Shown here: positions 24,990 to 36,400 of the stretch, piece after piece
Layout: each line of letters opens with the position of its first letter
Position numbering within the stretch: position 1 is the first letter of the stretch
NCBI GenBank assembly: GCA_013399115.1
Contig: VXAA01001494.1
Location: 836,595 to 900,594, forward strand
DNA length: 64,000 nt
From: Anseranas semipalmata
Taxonomy: Eukaryota; Chordata; Aves; Anseriformes; Anseranatidae
Direction of reading: 5' to 3'
Program-made: the position numbers and the translations under genes
Notes under the pieces: generated by a model
What the model saw: the letters and a program-made list of their open reading frames with translations, nothing else
What the model was told of the DNA's origin: nothing
Databases searched by the model: none

Positions 24990-25547
24990 NNNNNNNNNNN
25001 NNNNNNNNNNNNNNNNNNNNNNNNNNNNNNNNNNNNNNNNNNNNNNNNNNNNNNNNNNNNNNNNNNNNNNNNNNNNNNNNNNNNNNNNNNNNNNNNNNNN
25101 NNNNNNNNNNNNNNNNNNNNNNNNNNNNNNNNNNNNNNNNNNNNNNNNNNNNNNNNNNNNNNNNNNNNNNNNNNNNNNNNNNNNNNNNNNNNNNNNNNNN
25201 NNNNNNNNNNNNNNNNNNNNNNNNNNNNNNNNNNNNNNNNNNNNNNNNNNNNNNNNNNNNNNNNNNNNNNNNNNNNNNNNNNNNNNNNNNNNNNNNNNNN
25301 NNNNNNNNNNNNNNNNNNNNNNNNNNNNNNNNNNNNNNNNNNNNNNNNNNNNNNNNNNNNNNNNNNNNNNNNNNNNNNNNNNNNNNNNNNNNNNNNNNNN
25401 NNNNNNNNNNNNNNNNNNNNNNNNNNNNNNNNNNNNNNNNNNNNNNNNNNNNNNNNNNNNNNNNNNNNNNNNNNNNNNNNNNNNNNNNNNNNNNNNNNNN
25501 NNNNNNNNNNNNNNNNNNNNNNNNNNNNNNNNNNNNNNNNNNNNNNN
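24990..25547. other. Assembly gap, 558 N
   Basis: Run of N inside the VDAC2 CpG island, most likely unsequenced high-GC DNA. It may hide the transcription start and a first exon. Confidence 1.
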
Positions 25548-26089
25548 CTGCTCCTGCTGCCCCCAGAGCCAGGCACGCGGCGCCGCCAGCAGTGCGGCTG
25601 TCCCCTGGCCGGGCTGGCAGCTCGCACGCCGCCCGACAGCCTCTTGAGGCCCGTCCTGCAGCGTCTCCAGATCCCCGAGCTCCGCTTTTCTCCCCTCACA
25701 GGCGGCCTTCCCCCCACCCCACCCCACAGTGCTGCATAGCTCCAGAGAGGCCGCGACCCTGGGAAAGCTGCCCTAGATACTGCTGTTCCGATCAGAGAGG
25801 CCGCTGGGATAAAACAGTCAAATGGCTGCTCGGCAGCAGTCAGCGCGCCACGGGGCAGCAGGAATCACTGAGTCACCAGCGCAGAGCGCTGCTGGCGGGG
25901 CCGAGAGGCCGTGGTACAGGCGTTTCTAAGGGGCCGTTCTGCCCGCCTGGATTATGCCTTGAGCAAAACTCCTCGCAAAAGTAGAAGTCACATACAACTG
26001 CAAATTATATTTGCATAATATGAAGAATATACATTAACAAACACTACTGATTTTCCGTAGCGCATGGTACGACAGTAATTTTCCAGTTT

Positions 26090-26147
26090 ATTAAAAGAAG
26101 CAGATTGGCATTAAAGCCCGACATAATGCCAATCAGCATCTTTTAGT
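26090..26147. repeat. Near-perfect inverted repeat / hairpin, 58 nt
   Basis: The arms 26092-26113 and 26124-26145 pair at 20 of 22 positions, including an uninterrupted 11-bp inner stem (GATTGGCATTA with TAATGCCAATC). The loop is 10 nt. The two mismatches are A-A, at 26102/26135 and 26099/26138. An outer G-U and A-U pair extend it by two. The size suits a microRNA precursor tip or a small palindromic transposon, but the basal stem is short for a microRNA. Transcription is unknown. Confidence 0.6.
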
Positions 26148-27380
26148 TATATCAAAAGATGAGCAACTGATTCATTTTTGTCTAAGTCCAACACTTTCAC
26201 ATCAGAAGACCCAACAGGTTAGCACAATTAATTCTGATATCTTTAGAGAAGACAGCTTGGCAGGCCACAGAGCGATATGTATTGATGAATTAAGAAAGAA
26301 AACCACATGCTGGGAGAATAAACAACAGTAGACAACTAGCCTGTCGTACTGTACACTGGAACATAATCAGACCTCTGTCTATTGATAATCTAAGTAAAAA
26401 TAGATTATGGCATACGTTGTTCATTATATAAAGACAGACATTTATTATTCATACCTATAATATAAATCCATTCTGAATAAAAGTTAAGTTACTTACATCA
26501 GACTTTTTTTTTTTTTTTAAGATTAATATTTTAGTTATGGTTTGGCTTAATTTTATTATTTTTTTAAGCAATCCAGGAAACTAATTACTGCCCTACCCTG
26601 AGGGAAAAAGTACTGAATCACTTGCTTTACAAAAAAAAACAGACAATCCGAGACAGCAGTGCACAAACTACTCTGTGTGAACACTGCAGGCTGCTGTAGC
26701 TAGAGTCTGTCTCCCTGTCTTTCCCATGCTCACTCTTACAACCGTACCTTGTACCTCACAGCACATCCTCTGAATCTCAGAGCACCAAGAAAGCAATGCC
26801 TTCAGGCAATAGCAAACCATCGAAGTTATCCTGGACCTCTCTTGCTATGGCCTGGGCCACACCCTTATCACCCAGCACACATACATCCCATGCAGGTGTG
26901 CTTGCTCTAAATGAGTTTGCTTCCGCTTGAAACTCATCAGCTTGCACATACATACCACTCAGCTATTTCCTGCTACTTGCAGTTTAACTATCGCTGCTTT
27001 GAATGAGCACAGCCATGTGTATGCATGACTGACATCAGTGAATCTTACGCTTTACTGGTATCACTTGGGGGAAAAAAAAAAAAAAAAAACACACACACTC
27101 TGTTTACTACAAGAACATACTATTTCAACACAAACCCTGCTTATCTATCTATATGTTATAATCATGATTACTTGAATAAGTAATATATGTGACCATCAAA
27201 AATAGAGCGAGTAGCTACAGTGCGTATCAGTTTCCATCAAATGTCTTAGATAAGTTTACGTTCACTTCTAGCCCGAGACTGAAGTTACTTTCTGTCCTCC
27301 CCTCAAGATACAGACCTTCAAGCATTAAGAATTCAGTGGAGAAGAAACCTTAATGAAAACCTAACAATGATCAACTAGAC

Positions 27381-27660
27381 AAACTAGGACTCCTCATTCT
27401 GAAAACAAATTGAGCAGAGGAGTACAGCAGAGATTATAAAATTATAACCAGCAGGGAAAGGGTGGAAAATAGTTGAAAGTATCAGGAAACAAGTTCAGAA
27501 CCAGCAAAGCAGGGTGTTGTTGTTGTTCTTTTTTCTCCCCACAAAAGGAGCGTCATTCAGTGGAATTCCTTGCGACAAGATGTTGAATGTTTATGTGGGC
27601 TCCAGGGGGAACTAGTCAGGTTTGTGGAAGAGAAATCCAGTGAGGATTACCAATTACTAA
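27381..27660 (+). mobile_element. Degenerate CR1-like LINE 3' fragment
   Basis: The plus strand recalls the 3' segment of old amniote CR1 elements in order: AAACTAGGACTCCTCATTCT, then AGAGATTATAAAATTATAA, then GTGGAATTCCTTGCGACAAG with ATGTTGAATG, then GAAGAGAAATCCAGTGAGGA. Heavily decayed with no open frame. Recognised by eye from the family pattern, without alignment. Confidence 0.5.
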
Positions 27661-30402
27661 TCCATTACATATGGCTGTATGACCTCTTTGGAGTCAGAAA
27701 ATAGCTGAGCTACAAATGGAGGCATCATTTAAGCTCACTCCATTCTCGTGCTCTTTTTTAGGCATGCCTTGTCTAAATCATTGCTTAATTCCTTATCTCA
27801 GTGGCAGGAATATTAGCCTAGCTACACCTTTTGTTTGGTAACACACGACTGTCCTTATGCAAACCAGGCATATGGAAAGCTCTAAGAGGGCAAGCAGACA
27901 AGGCCCGTTCTGCCTGGATCCTTTAGAGTGACAAACTTAATGCCCTTTTTACTCCCCCTTTCCCTCCCAGCAATTTTAAGTAGCCTTCTTTCAGTTTGGC
28001 TTAAACAATTAGGAGGAAGTGTAACTGAAGCCACTTTCTGAGGTACACTTAAAACAACAGGTCCACTTAGAAGCCAACACATGTAAATAAACTGATACAG
28101 GTGCATATCCAGATAATCTCTTACCTCAGAGAAACACCAATGAACAGCAGAAAGCCTGTGACTTGAGAGATGAGAGGACAAACAGAAGGCAAATTTGGGA
28201 AAGCCAGCAAGGAAACCAAATGGTTTGCAGGCCCTAGCGAGGCTGACACAGAGCCCCTTGCAGCTACCTAGCTAACCAAAGCTGATTCCCCACAGCCCTA
28301 CAGCCAAAACAAACTAGAATCCAGTCCTTGTTGTTACGGCCTGCAGAGGTACTGTGCACTCTTCTAGCACATGTCCAATGCTAAATTGCACTATCCCCAA
28401 ATAAACAGCAAGAAGGATGGGGAAAAGGTTCTGTTAAAAAGCAAGAAGAAACTGAAATGAAAACTAACCCATGCAGGTGAGCCTGTACTTATTCCTTCTT
28501 CTGGGTTTTTCTTTAGTTGATCGTAATTTTGTTTCCATCTTTTTTCTTCCTGTTGCAGTTTCCATCTCCTCAGATATTTTTTTTTTCTTAGCACTTAGTA
28601 GCTCAAGGAATAAGCAACTTTTTAATAAAGCTAACTTCTACTACCTGATAGACCTACAAACCATCAGGTTTCCTGACAACCTAAAATGAGTAAATTAATA
28701 GACTTCACTCCTTGGGGGAGACACCTCCTGGAAAGGGAGGGGCAATTAAATAATCAAGTGGTGATTTGTAAGCAAAACACAACCATTCTTGTGAAACACA
28801 CTGAGAAACTCAAAAAGATATGCCCAGTGCTCCAAATGACTTATGTGGAGCAATAGATTTGAGTGACTGGTGCAACAGTTCTCACCTGCAGTAAATATGA
28901 AACTGACTACTCGTTTCTTCTGTGTTATTGACATTTCTCCTTTTCATTTTCTCCTCAAAGTTTCTGTCCCCTGACCCCTATCTCATGTTTCCCTTAGGTG
29001 TTTTTCTCCATTTTATACCAACAGAAAAAAACTGGAATCAAAGAGAGGACAGAAGCATAGAGTTTCTTGGTTCTCAATCCTATATTTAGACCATATCTCT
29101 CATATGCTATTACACTTAGCCATTCAAACCACCTGTATATTATGGAAGATTCTTACTTTTTGTAGGTCTACACCCTATTACCACATGATATTAGCAGTTG
29201 GACAGTTAGAGCTGAATTTGCTAATGAACTTTGATCAACATTTGATTTATATGCTGGAAAAAAACCCTAATTAAAAATTAAAAATAATAAAAAAAAAAAG
29301 AGGGGGGGAGAAAAGAAAGTAGACAGTAGCATCTTTTTGAAAGTCTTAGGCCAATCTATTTTTGATGTGGAAAATACATATGGTGTGAAAATATTCATGT
29401 GAGTAAAATTACACCAAAACTACTCCTATGGCCTGAGGAAATGTATGCAAGAGCTTCAGTATCAACAGGTGTAAAGCACTGAAATGTAAGCTAATTCAAG
29501 ATAACAGTTATCCATAAATTATCTCATTTATTTTCTTACATTGCCATGAATTAAAGACAAAATCAACAAACAAACGTTGGAGCCTATGGCAGATAATGAG
29601 CAAACAACAGATGCCTAAAAAATAATGGATAATCTTTACTACTTTATGTTCCAATCCTGCAAACACTAGCGTGCACACATACACCTACGCAGACACGATT
29701 GTACAATTGCAGTACAATTCATGTACCTGCCAGGTGAAGACCTCCAGCTGGAAGCAAATGGCATCTCTGTAAATCCCTGACAAGTACAGACCAGGAGAAG
29801 GGGAGATTTCACAACTGTGCAGCACTGCATGCAAGGTGCAGAACAAGGCACTTACTGTCTCAGGCAGATGCATGCCACTTAGTTTTAGGGGTCACCAATA
29901 TTTCAGTCATCTCAAGTTTTTCATAAGAAGTTGAATGAGGATTACATGCCCCAGAAAATTCAATGTGTCATCTAAGAAATTACACCACAGATCAACAGGC
30001 CTCCAAGATTTCACTTGCGTAGGTGAAAACAATTCATGTGCCTGCATGAAACTGATGGCTTGTCTCATTGTAAGGCTTGACCCAGTGAGGGACACGAGTG
30101 TGCAGGAAGCTGAACAATGTTTTCATAGGCATCCTTGTTTCTTACTGAAGCAATGCCAGGGTGAAGCCTAAATTCTGTAAATAGCACCCTGAAGGTGGGG
30201 GGAAACAAGGTGCAGCTGTGCCATGGCCAAGGGAAGGGGCTAAGCAGCCGGAGCTGTGTGCAGAACAGGGCAGGTCATGTACTGTGTTCAGAAGTGCTAA
30301 GGAAGGGGGGTTGGCAGCAGTTTACCCCCAGGGAAATCATTCTCTAAGAAAAAAGATGTGCTTCCCTGGTATCACACTCTTTTACATTATTTACAGTCTG
30401 TC

Positions 30403-30442
30403 CTTTTTATCATAGTCATCTGATGCTTTTTATCATAGTCAT
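30403..30442. repeat. 17-bp direct repeat
   Basis: CTTTTTATCATAGTCAT occurs at 30403-30419 and again at 30426-30442, a perfect repeat with a 23-nt period. Probably a local slippage event. Confidence 0.75.
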
Positions 30443-33400
30443 TTTAGTGATGATAGCCTTGGCTGTAAACTGCTCTCAGCGTGCAGCCCCAAACCTGAAG
30501 GCAGCTCTACAGCAACAGCACTTGGTGGTCATTTGGTTTTGGAGGAACTGAGTTTTCTTCTTCAATAAATAACAATGTAAAACTCTTAACAGTATTTACT
30601 GTCATGCCAGCCTGCGCTTCAGTAAATTTCTCCCTGAAGGTACCTCTTTTCCCCAGGTCAGCTCTCTTGCTAGGGGCCCTGTCGGCAGCAGCTGTACAAA
30701 CACAGCAGGTAGTGCAGGGCCATTTTCTACAGCCAGGCTGCTGCAACCTGAGCTCCTGCCCCAAAAGGCCTCAGACTTCGAGGAAGCGGCTGTGGACCTG
30801 ACACAGGCGCGTGCTCTGGCTCCCGGAGGATGAATGCCACCGTCCCCTCTGCCTCGGTGAGGCAGGTGGACTCGGGGTAGGGCCATGCTGCGGGACATCG
30901 ATCTTTCTTCAGTCCTGCGAGGTTCGCATTTCCATCTGGTTAGAAAATATTAGAACGCAAAAAAAAGACCTGCTGGGTGATCTACTCTCTGTCCCTGGCA
31001 GATTCCTCCTCTTTTACAGAAATGTGACTATGGATATGTATGGTCACACTTTAGCTAGTTGCTGGTTGCTCAGTGCTGGTGTTAGTGCAGCAGAGCTGAT
31101 GATACTAATTCTTATAATTAGGTTTGCCCAACAACCCCCAGTAAAATGTCATATTTTAGTTATATACAATTTCACTGACTCCTTTTTATTTACTCAGTCC
31201 AGAAATTTGTGTCAGCCTAAATGCTTTTTCAAAAGTTTTTAAATGTTGAGTGCTTTATAAGGGAAAAGTGCTGTTTAACCAATTGAACTAGTTCTTACAA
31301 TGGTTTAATTGAGAAGGTTCTGTGCTTCATGTTGAGATAGGTATATGGAAGGATGGCCCTTTTGCTGTCTAGTAAAACTCACCCATTCCACCTATAAACT
31401 TGGGAAGGGTGTCCCATGTTATGATTTGGCAACCGATTTCTCCAGTAGGTGTACTGATGGAGCATGCTCGGTCTCCGCAATTAATGTAGTTGGTCTAAGC
31501 CGTCTCCCAGGAGCAACTGTGCATACTTCATCCCAAAGCTAAAGAAGTTGGATGAGATTTCTCATGTGATTGCAGCTCTGAGGTGCTAAACCTGATTGTG
31601 ATTCTGAGCAGAATGGGAAGTCTGTAGAGGTAACCCTTTGGGTGTGTACAAACCCCAAATGCCTCATGCAGGGAAGCAAAGATCAGAAAAGAGCATAGAA
31701 ACAGAATGCATGAGGGATGAGTACTAACACAAAGGAATAGTGAAACGCGACAGGAAAGAAGGCAAAGGTGTCTGTTGACAAGAATGAAGAAATCTGAGGT
31801 TTATTGCAGATTTACCTGCAGCAATTAATTCCATTAATTTGAAGAATGATATTGACCTCTTTTGTAAAACCCAACAGAAAGTGAATGTCGAAAAAAAGAT
31901 GTGCCCTGCTTTCCAGCCATTACATAACTGCAACTTTTTTAATGTCACATTGAAATACTTGCACACCCAGGTGTAAAACTAACAGAGTATGTAGTAGAAA
32001 GATGAGATATTGCTTAAAAATCTACTCAGACAAAAATCCTGCACATTCAGAGGTGACATGATAGCTACAATAAATGTGGCCAAATAGCTGGGATAAAAAT
32101 CGTGCACTATTCAAAATAAAACAGCTTCTTAGCTGTCCCCTTTTCCTTCTGTCTGGAAGAAAAATGTGTCTACGCTTACCTATTTCATACCCTCAGAACA
32201 GAGTCAGCATATTCTTAGAATTCCTGCTTTTAAAAATTATCTCCTACACTATGTTTTGGAGAGAAAAGTTTGGCTGGCACTGCTTGCCAGGCATGGATCT
32301 TGCAAATCTTTATTTTGTTGGGGGAGCAGAGAGAAATATGCATGCTTGTGTTATAAATGTGATTTCAAAACTAGCCTAGGCAGTATGTATCTACCTATCA
32401 AGAACTATTTTAATGACTATAGTGTTATTGCCTATGTGGCCTGGGCATTAACTTTGTTTCAAAATGCTATCTTTCATTAGCCAGGTATGTCACATGTGAT
32501 ACAAAACTAAGTATGAGAAGTCGTTGTTGAGAATGTCTGACTTGCAGGTGGATTGTGATGCTGAGACTTAAAAAGCATGTGTTGGGGAAGATGGACTGTA
32601 TGTGTTTGCAGATGGGCTCACTGGTGCAGATTGCGGAAAAATTCAGTGTCACTTGCTTCACTGGTGTCAATTACAGCTGGAACCAAATATAAGTCTTTAG
32701 AAGAGTTACAAAGCCCTGCAAGTAATGATCCACAAAATACATATTTCTTAAAAATAATGTCACCAAGGACTACCAGCCAAACAGACCTCTATCGCTTGAT
32801 GGATATTCACAGCAAGACACAGGCCAGCAGTTCAATTAACCCAGCAACAGATTAAGGAAGTCATAAACATTAAGAGACTAGCTAGGGCATATATAGAGAA
32901 ATAACATGTGGTTCATTGATCATAAGGAGTGATCATAAGGAAAGAGTCTTTTCAGAGAGAGAAGTGATCCTTTGCTCCATTTTTGTCATGTAGAGATAAG
33001 TTTTCTAAAAGGATGGTTTTAGACCCAAGAGGAAAGGCTCCAGGCTTCCATGTAACTCACATGATTCAAGCAGAAAATATAGCCTTAAGAAATAGAATAT
33101 TATGAAGAACTACAAAACAGAGCATGTCTGGCTGATAGTAATCATTAAGTATTTATTTTAAAAGCACAAATAATGTTCATATGCTTTTGGAGTGATGTGT
33201 GGTTAATACTGTTTTAAAGCCAGATGATAAAATAGATTACTTTGAAATGAAAACGGTAATACTAGCCCCAGGGAGATCCTGTTAAACAATATTTGCTGTT
33301 ACATTTTCTTTACTACTACCTTTTTGCTCCATGCTAGAAAGCGATTTAGAGAAGGTTCCAACCACATCAGCTGTTTACAATAAACAAAACACATAAAAAT

Positions 33401-36400
33401 TCTTCTGCATCTATATGGATGAGATTTCCCTTGTGTTTTGTTAAATTTTGGTTTTATTTTTATGATAAATCTCTAGAAGATTTGTTAGCTGAGGAATAGA
33501 GATCCAAAGAGCCTTGAGAAATTAGTAGAGGTAACTGGTCAATTTTAGTACAATTCATCAATGCACATTTTAAAAGTATCTTACTTCTTTAAAAGTATCT
33601 TTTGGTTGTCTTCTAAAGATGAACAGTAAGAACTGAGTCTGAATATTGGTCAAAGACAATTGAAATATTCTTTCTCTCATGTTAGAAAAGCTAGTACATT
33701 CAGCAACATGGAGAAGGTAATGTGTACCCAGCTGTTAGCTGAAGGGGGAAATGCCAAAATCTTGGTAATAAAAATTGCATTTTAAATTTAAGTGAGATAA
33801 CTGACCATCATCAGTTCTTAGGCCTGACAAAGCAAACAGCCCACCCGAAAACTGTATCGGACAAGTTCTAGTGACTGAAGTAAAAAGCTTCTGATAGAAA
33901 GTATGTTAAATAAAAGTAAGACATTCTGACAGCAGCCAGCCATTATTCCCTGGTTCTGAAGATGTATGTGATTGATTGGAAATAAGGATTTCTATTTTAA
34001 AATTAGATTTTGGCATGAGAAACATCTGCCTGGAACAGTACATAATAAAGCTAGAAGCTTGCCTTTAAAATTGTAGCTGGTTAGATGGCAGTGCCTAAAA
34101 ACTGATCTCAACATGGAATGCTGTTTAACAAGGAAATTAATGTAGTCTTGTTGCAGATTTATTTCACTTTCTTTGATTTCTAATTCTTTCTATAAAAAGT
34201 TATTTTGAAAAATTTTCATATTTCAGTCATTTTCTAACCTTCATGTGCAAATAGACATGCCAATGAAAAGTGAGAACTCCACTAGGTAGAAGTGCCTGTT
34301 TAGTTAAACCTAATTAACAGTGGGAGGTTAATTAGATTGTGCTAAATGTCTTTCTCCAAATATGCAGTGTGTACCTGAAAGAACTGGCTGAAATGCTGCT
34401 TCCCTCCTTACAAATATGCCTTCTTTCAGTTCCTTCCTTCCACCTTTCTTAAACCAGAAAATGAAGGTTTAAATATGACATCCTGGATGAAGTCCTTGGA
34501 TTCAACAAAAGTCTCCACTGTAGGCCAGTGCCTGTTGTGTTATCCATCATTAGGATCCAAATTAATTTTTATAGAGAAGTTTTTCCATTCTTGATAGAAA
34601 ATACAGGTGATATTTTATTATTTATATTATTATGCCTTTTAGAAAACAGAGGTGTTTCAGAACTGCCTGTGCAAATCACAAGGACGGGAAATTCACATGT
34701 TTAACAAATAATCCCATAAATAAGTTTGATGACAGAGATGACAACAGTTCATGTTGTTTTCATGTTTATGACATTCTGAAAGCCTTGTTTATAAAACACT
34801 TGAAAAAATATTAGTGTCGTATTTTATAAACATTTAAACTCTACATTTCCAGATGCATTTTGATTAAAAGGTAACTACACAGTACATATTGTAAGTTTAT
34901 GCATGTACTAAAAAATTTGTCTTGAAACAAGCTGAATATTCTTACTGAAATAACTTCCCACCTTTTAGAAAATATTGGAACATGCTTTAAATTGCACTGC
35001 TTTGTACTGATTATCTACAAAAATATTATCAAGGTGAACGCCAACAGCTGAGTAAGGCTTCCTGTGTGACACGGGGACTGGAGGACCTCAGTCCTCCACT
35101 GTGGCCAAGGTTCTTCTTCACAGAGGACTCAAAGGGATCCAACACTTTTGTCTGACAGGACCTGTGAAATTGAGAAGAATAAATGTTTTTGATGCCTCTG
35201 TTACTAGCTATCTGACAGTGCATTTCAGAAGTTTACCAAACCAGAAGCTTTCCTTTCCATTCTGCCTCTTCACTGAAACTGTCTTCCCATATATCCGCTG
35301 TTTACAGTCACTTAATCCCAAACTGCTTTAAGTTATCCCACCCCAGGTATCCCTGTGAAAAAGAAAATTTCTCTTATTTTACCTCAACACTTTCATTCTT
35401 CTTGCAGGCAGGCTTGGAGATTCAACCAACCCAGATTAATTATAGAGACAGTCTGTCTTCATTTCACCTGGTAATAGGTATAAAATGTAAAGCTTTTTAT
35501 GAATGAAACAAAAAGCTAGTAATTAGAATAATCTAGATATATGCCTACAAATGGGGTATACTAATTCCTCCAGAGATTAAAAAAAAAGGATTATGCTGTA
35601 CCCAGGTCACAAATAATAGCAGTAACAGGGATGTAACCATGCAGGAAGTCTCATGGTTGGTGTTTGCAATTCTGCGTTTCCAGTATAATGACATCATTAG
35701 GTACCTAAAAAACATCCTTCCATATGTTAGATTCATCGACCAAGAAGAGATATTCATAGGAAAAAGCTGAAATGAGATCAGAAGATAATCATGAAAGATT
35801 TATTATACATTACACTATAAAAGAAGTTACAGACTCACAAAGACAACACTTGCAAGCCGCTTGCACGCAGACGTTTCTCTTCTGTTGGGCTATGGGAAGC
35901 AGCCCCATCAAGCAGCCAGCAGCAGCCTAACATGCTTCAGCCTGACGACATCCTCATCCAGGGTTATGCCATCACTGAAGAGTCACCCAGAAACAGTGAA
36001 GTGAAACACCTACATAAAATAAATGTTTTTAAAATACCCTTGCATTAATAAAACTGCAGTTTCAGTCTACATATCCCCAGACACGGTCCGACTGATTCAG
36101 TGACATGCTGGACTGCAGCACCCCGTGCAATTACCTGGCCGTTAACATTTGCTCAGCACTGAAGCATAAGATTAACTGCACAAAGTGCCAGATGCGGCAC
36201 GGGTCGTATCATGTACAGCTTCACCCTGTCCTGGGGCATCCCAGCTGAGCCATGGTCATTCCCACAAGGAATACATACTGTCTCCAGGCTTCCAGCACCA
36301 TTTTCAAAATACCTGGTGGCTTTCTCCTGACACGGGGACTGCAGTTAAAGCAGCGTGAAGTGGTGCTGTGAATGCTTTCTGATGCATCTCCCTCCTAGCA

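Larger units (their letters stand above)
24660..25750. promoter_or_regulatory. VDAC2: CpG-island promoter of VDAC2 (partly unassembled)
   Basis: Very GC- and CpG-rich sequence flanks a 558-base N gap just upstream of the VDAC2 5' exon, as expected for a housekeeping promoter. The transcription start probably lies between about 24830 and the gap. The right flank holds C-rich runs and an AP-1-type TGAGTCA at 25869-25875. Open frames running through this region cross the gap and are not evidence of protein. Confidence 0.8.

Noticed and set aside
24639..25984. Long frames (281-394 codons) across the first N gap
   Set aside because: Open only because N codons are not read as stops. The flanks are CpG-island DNA.
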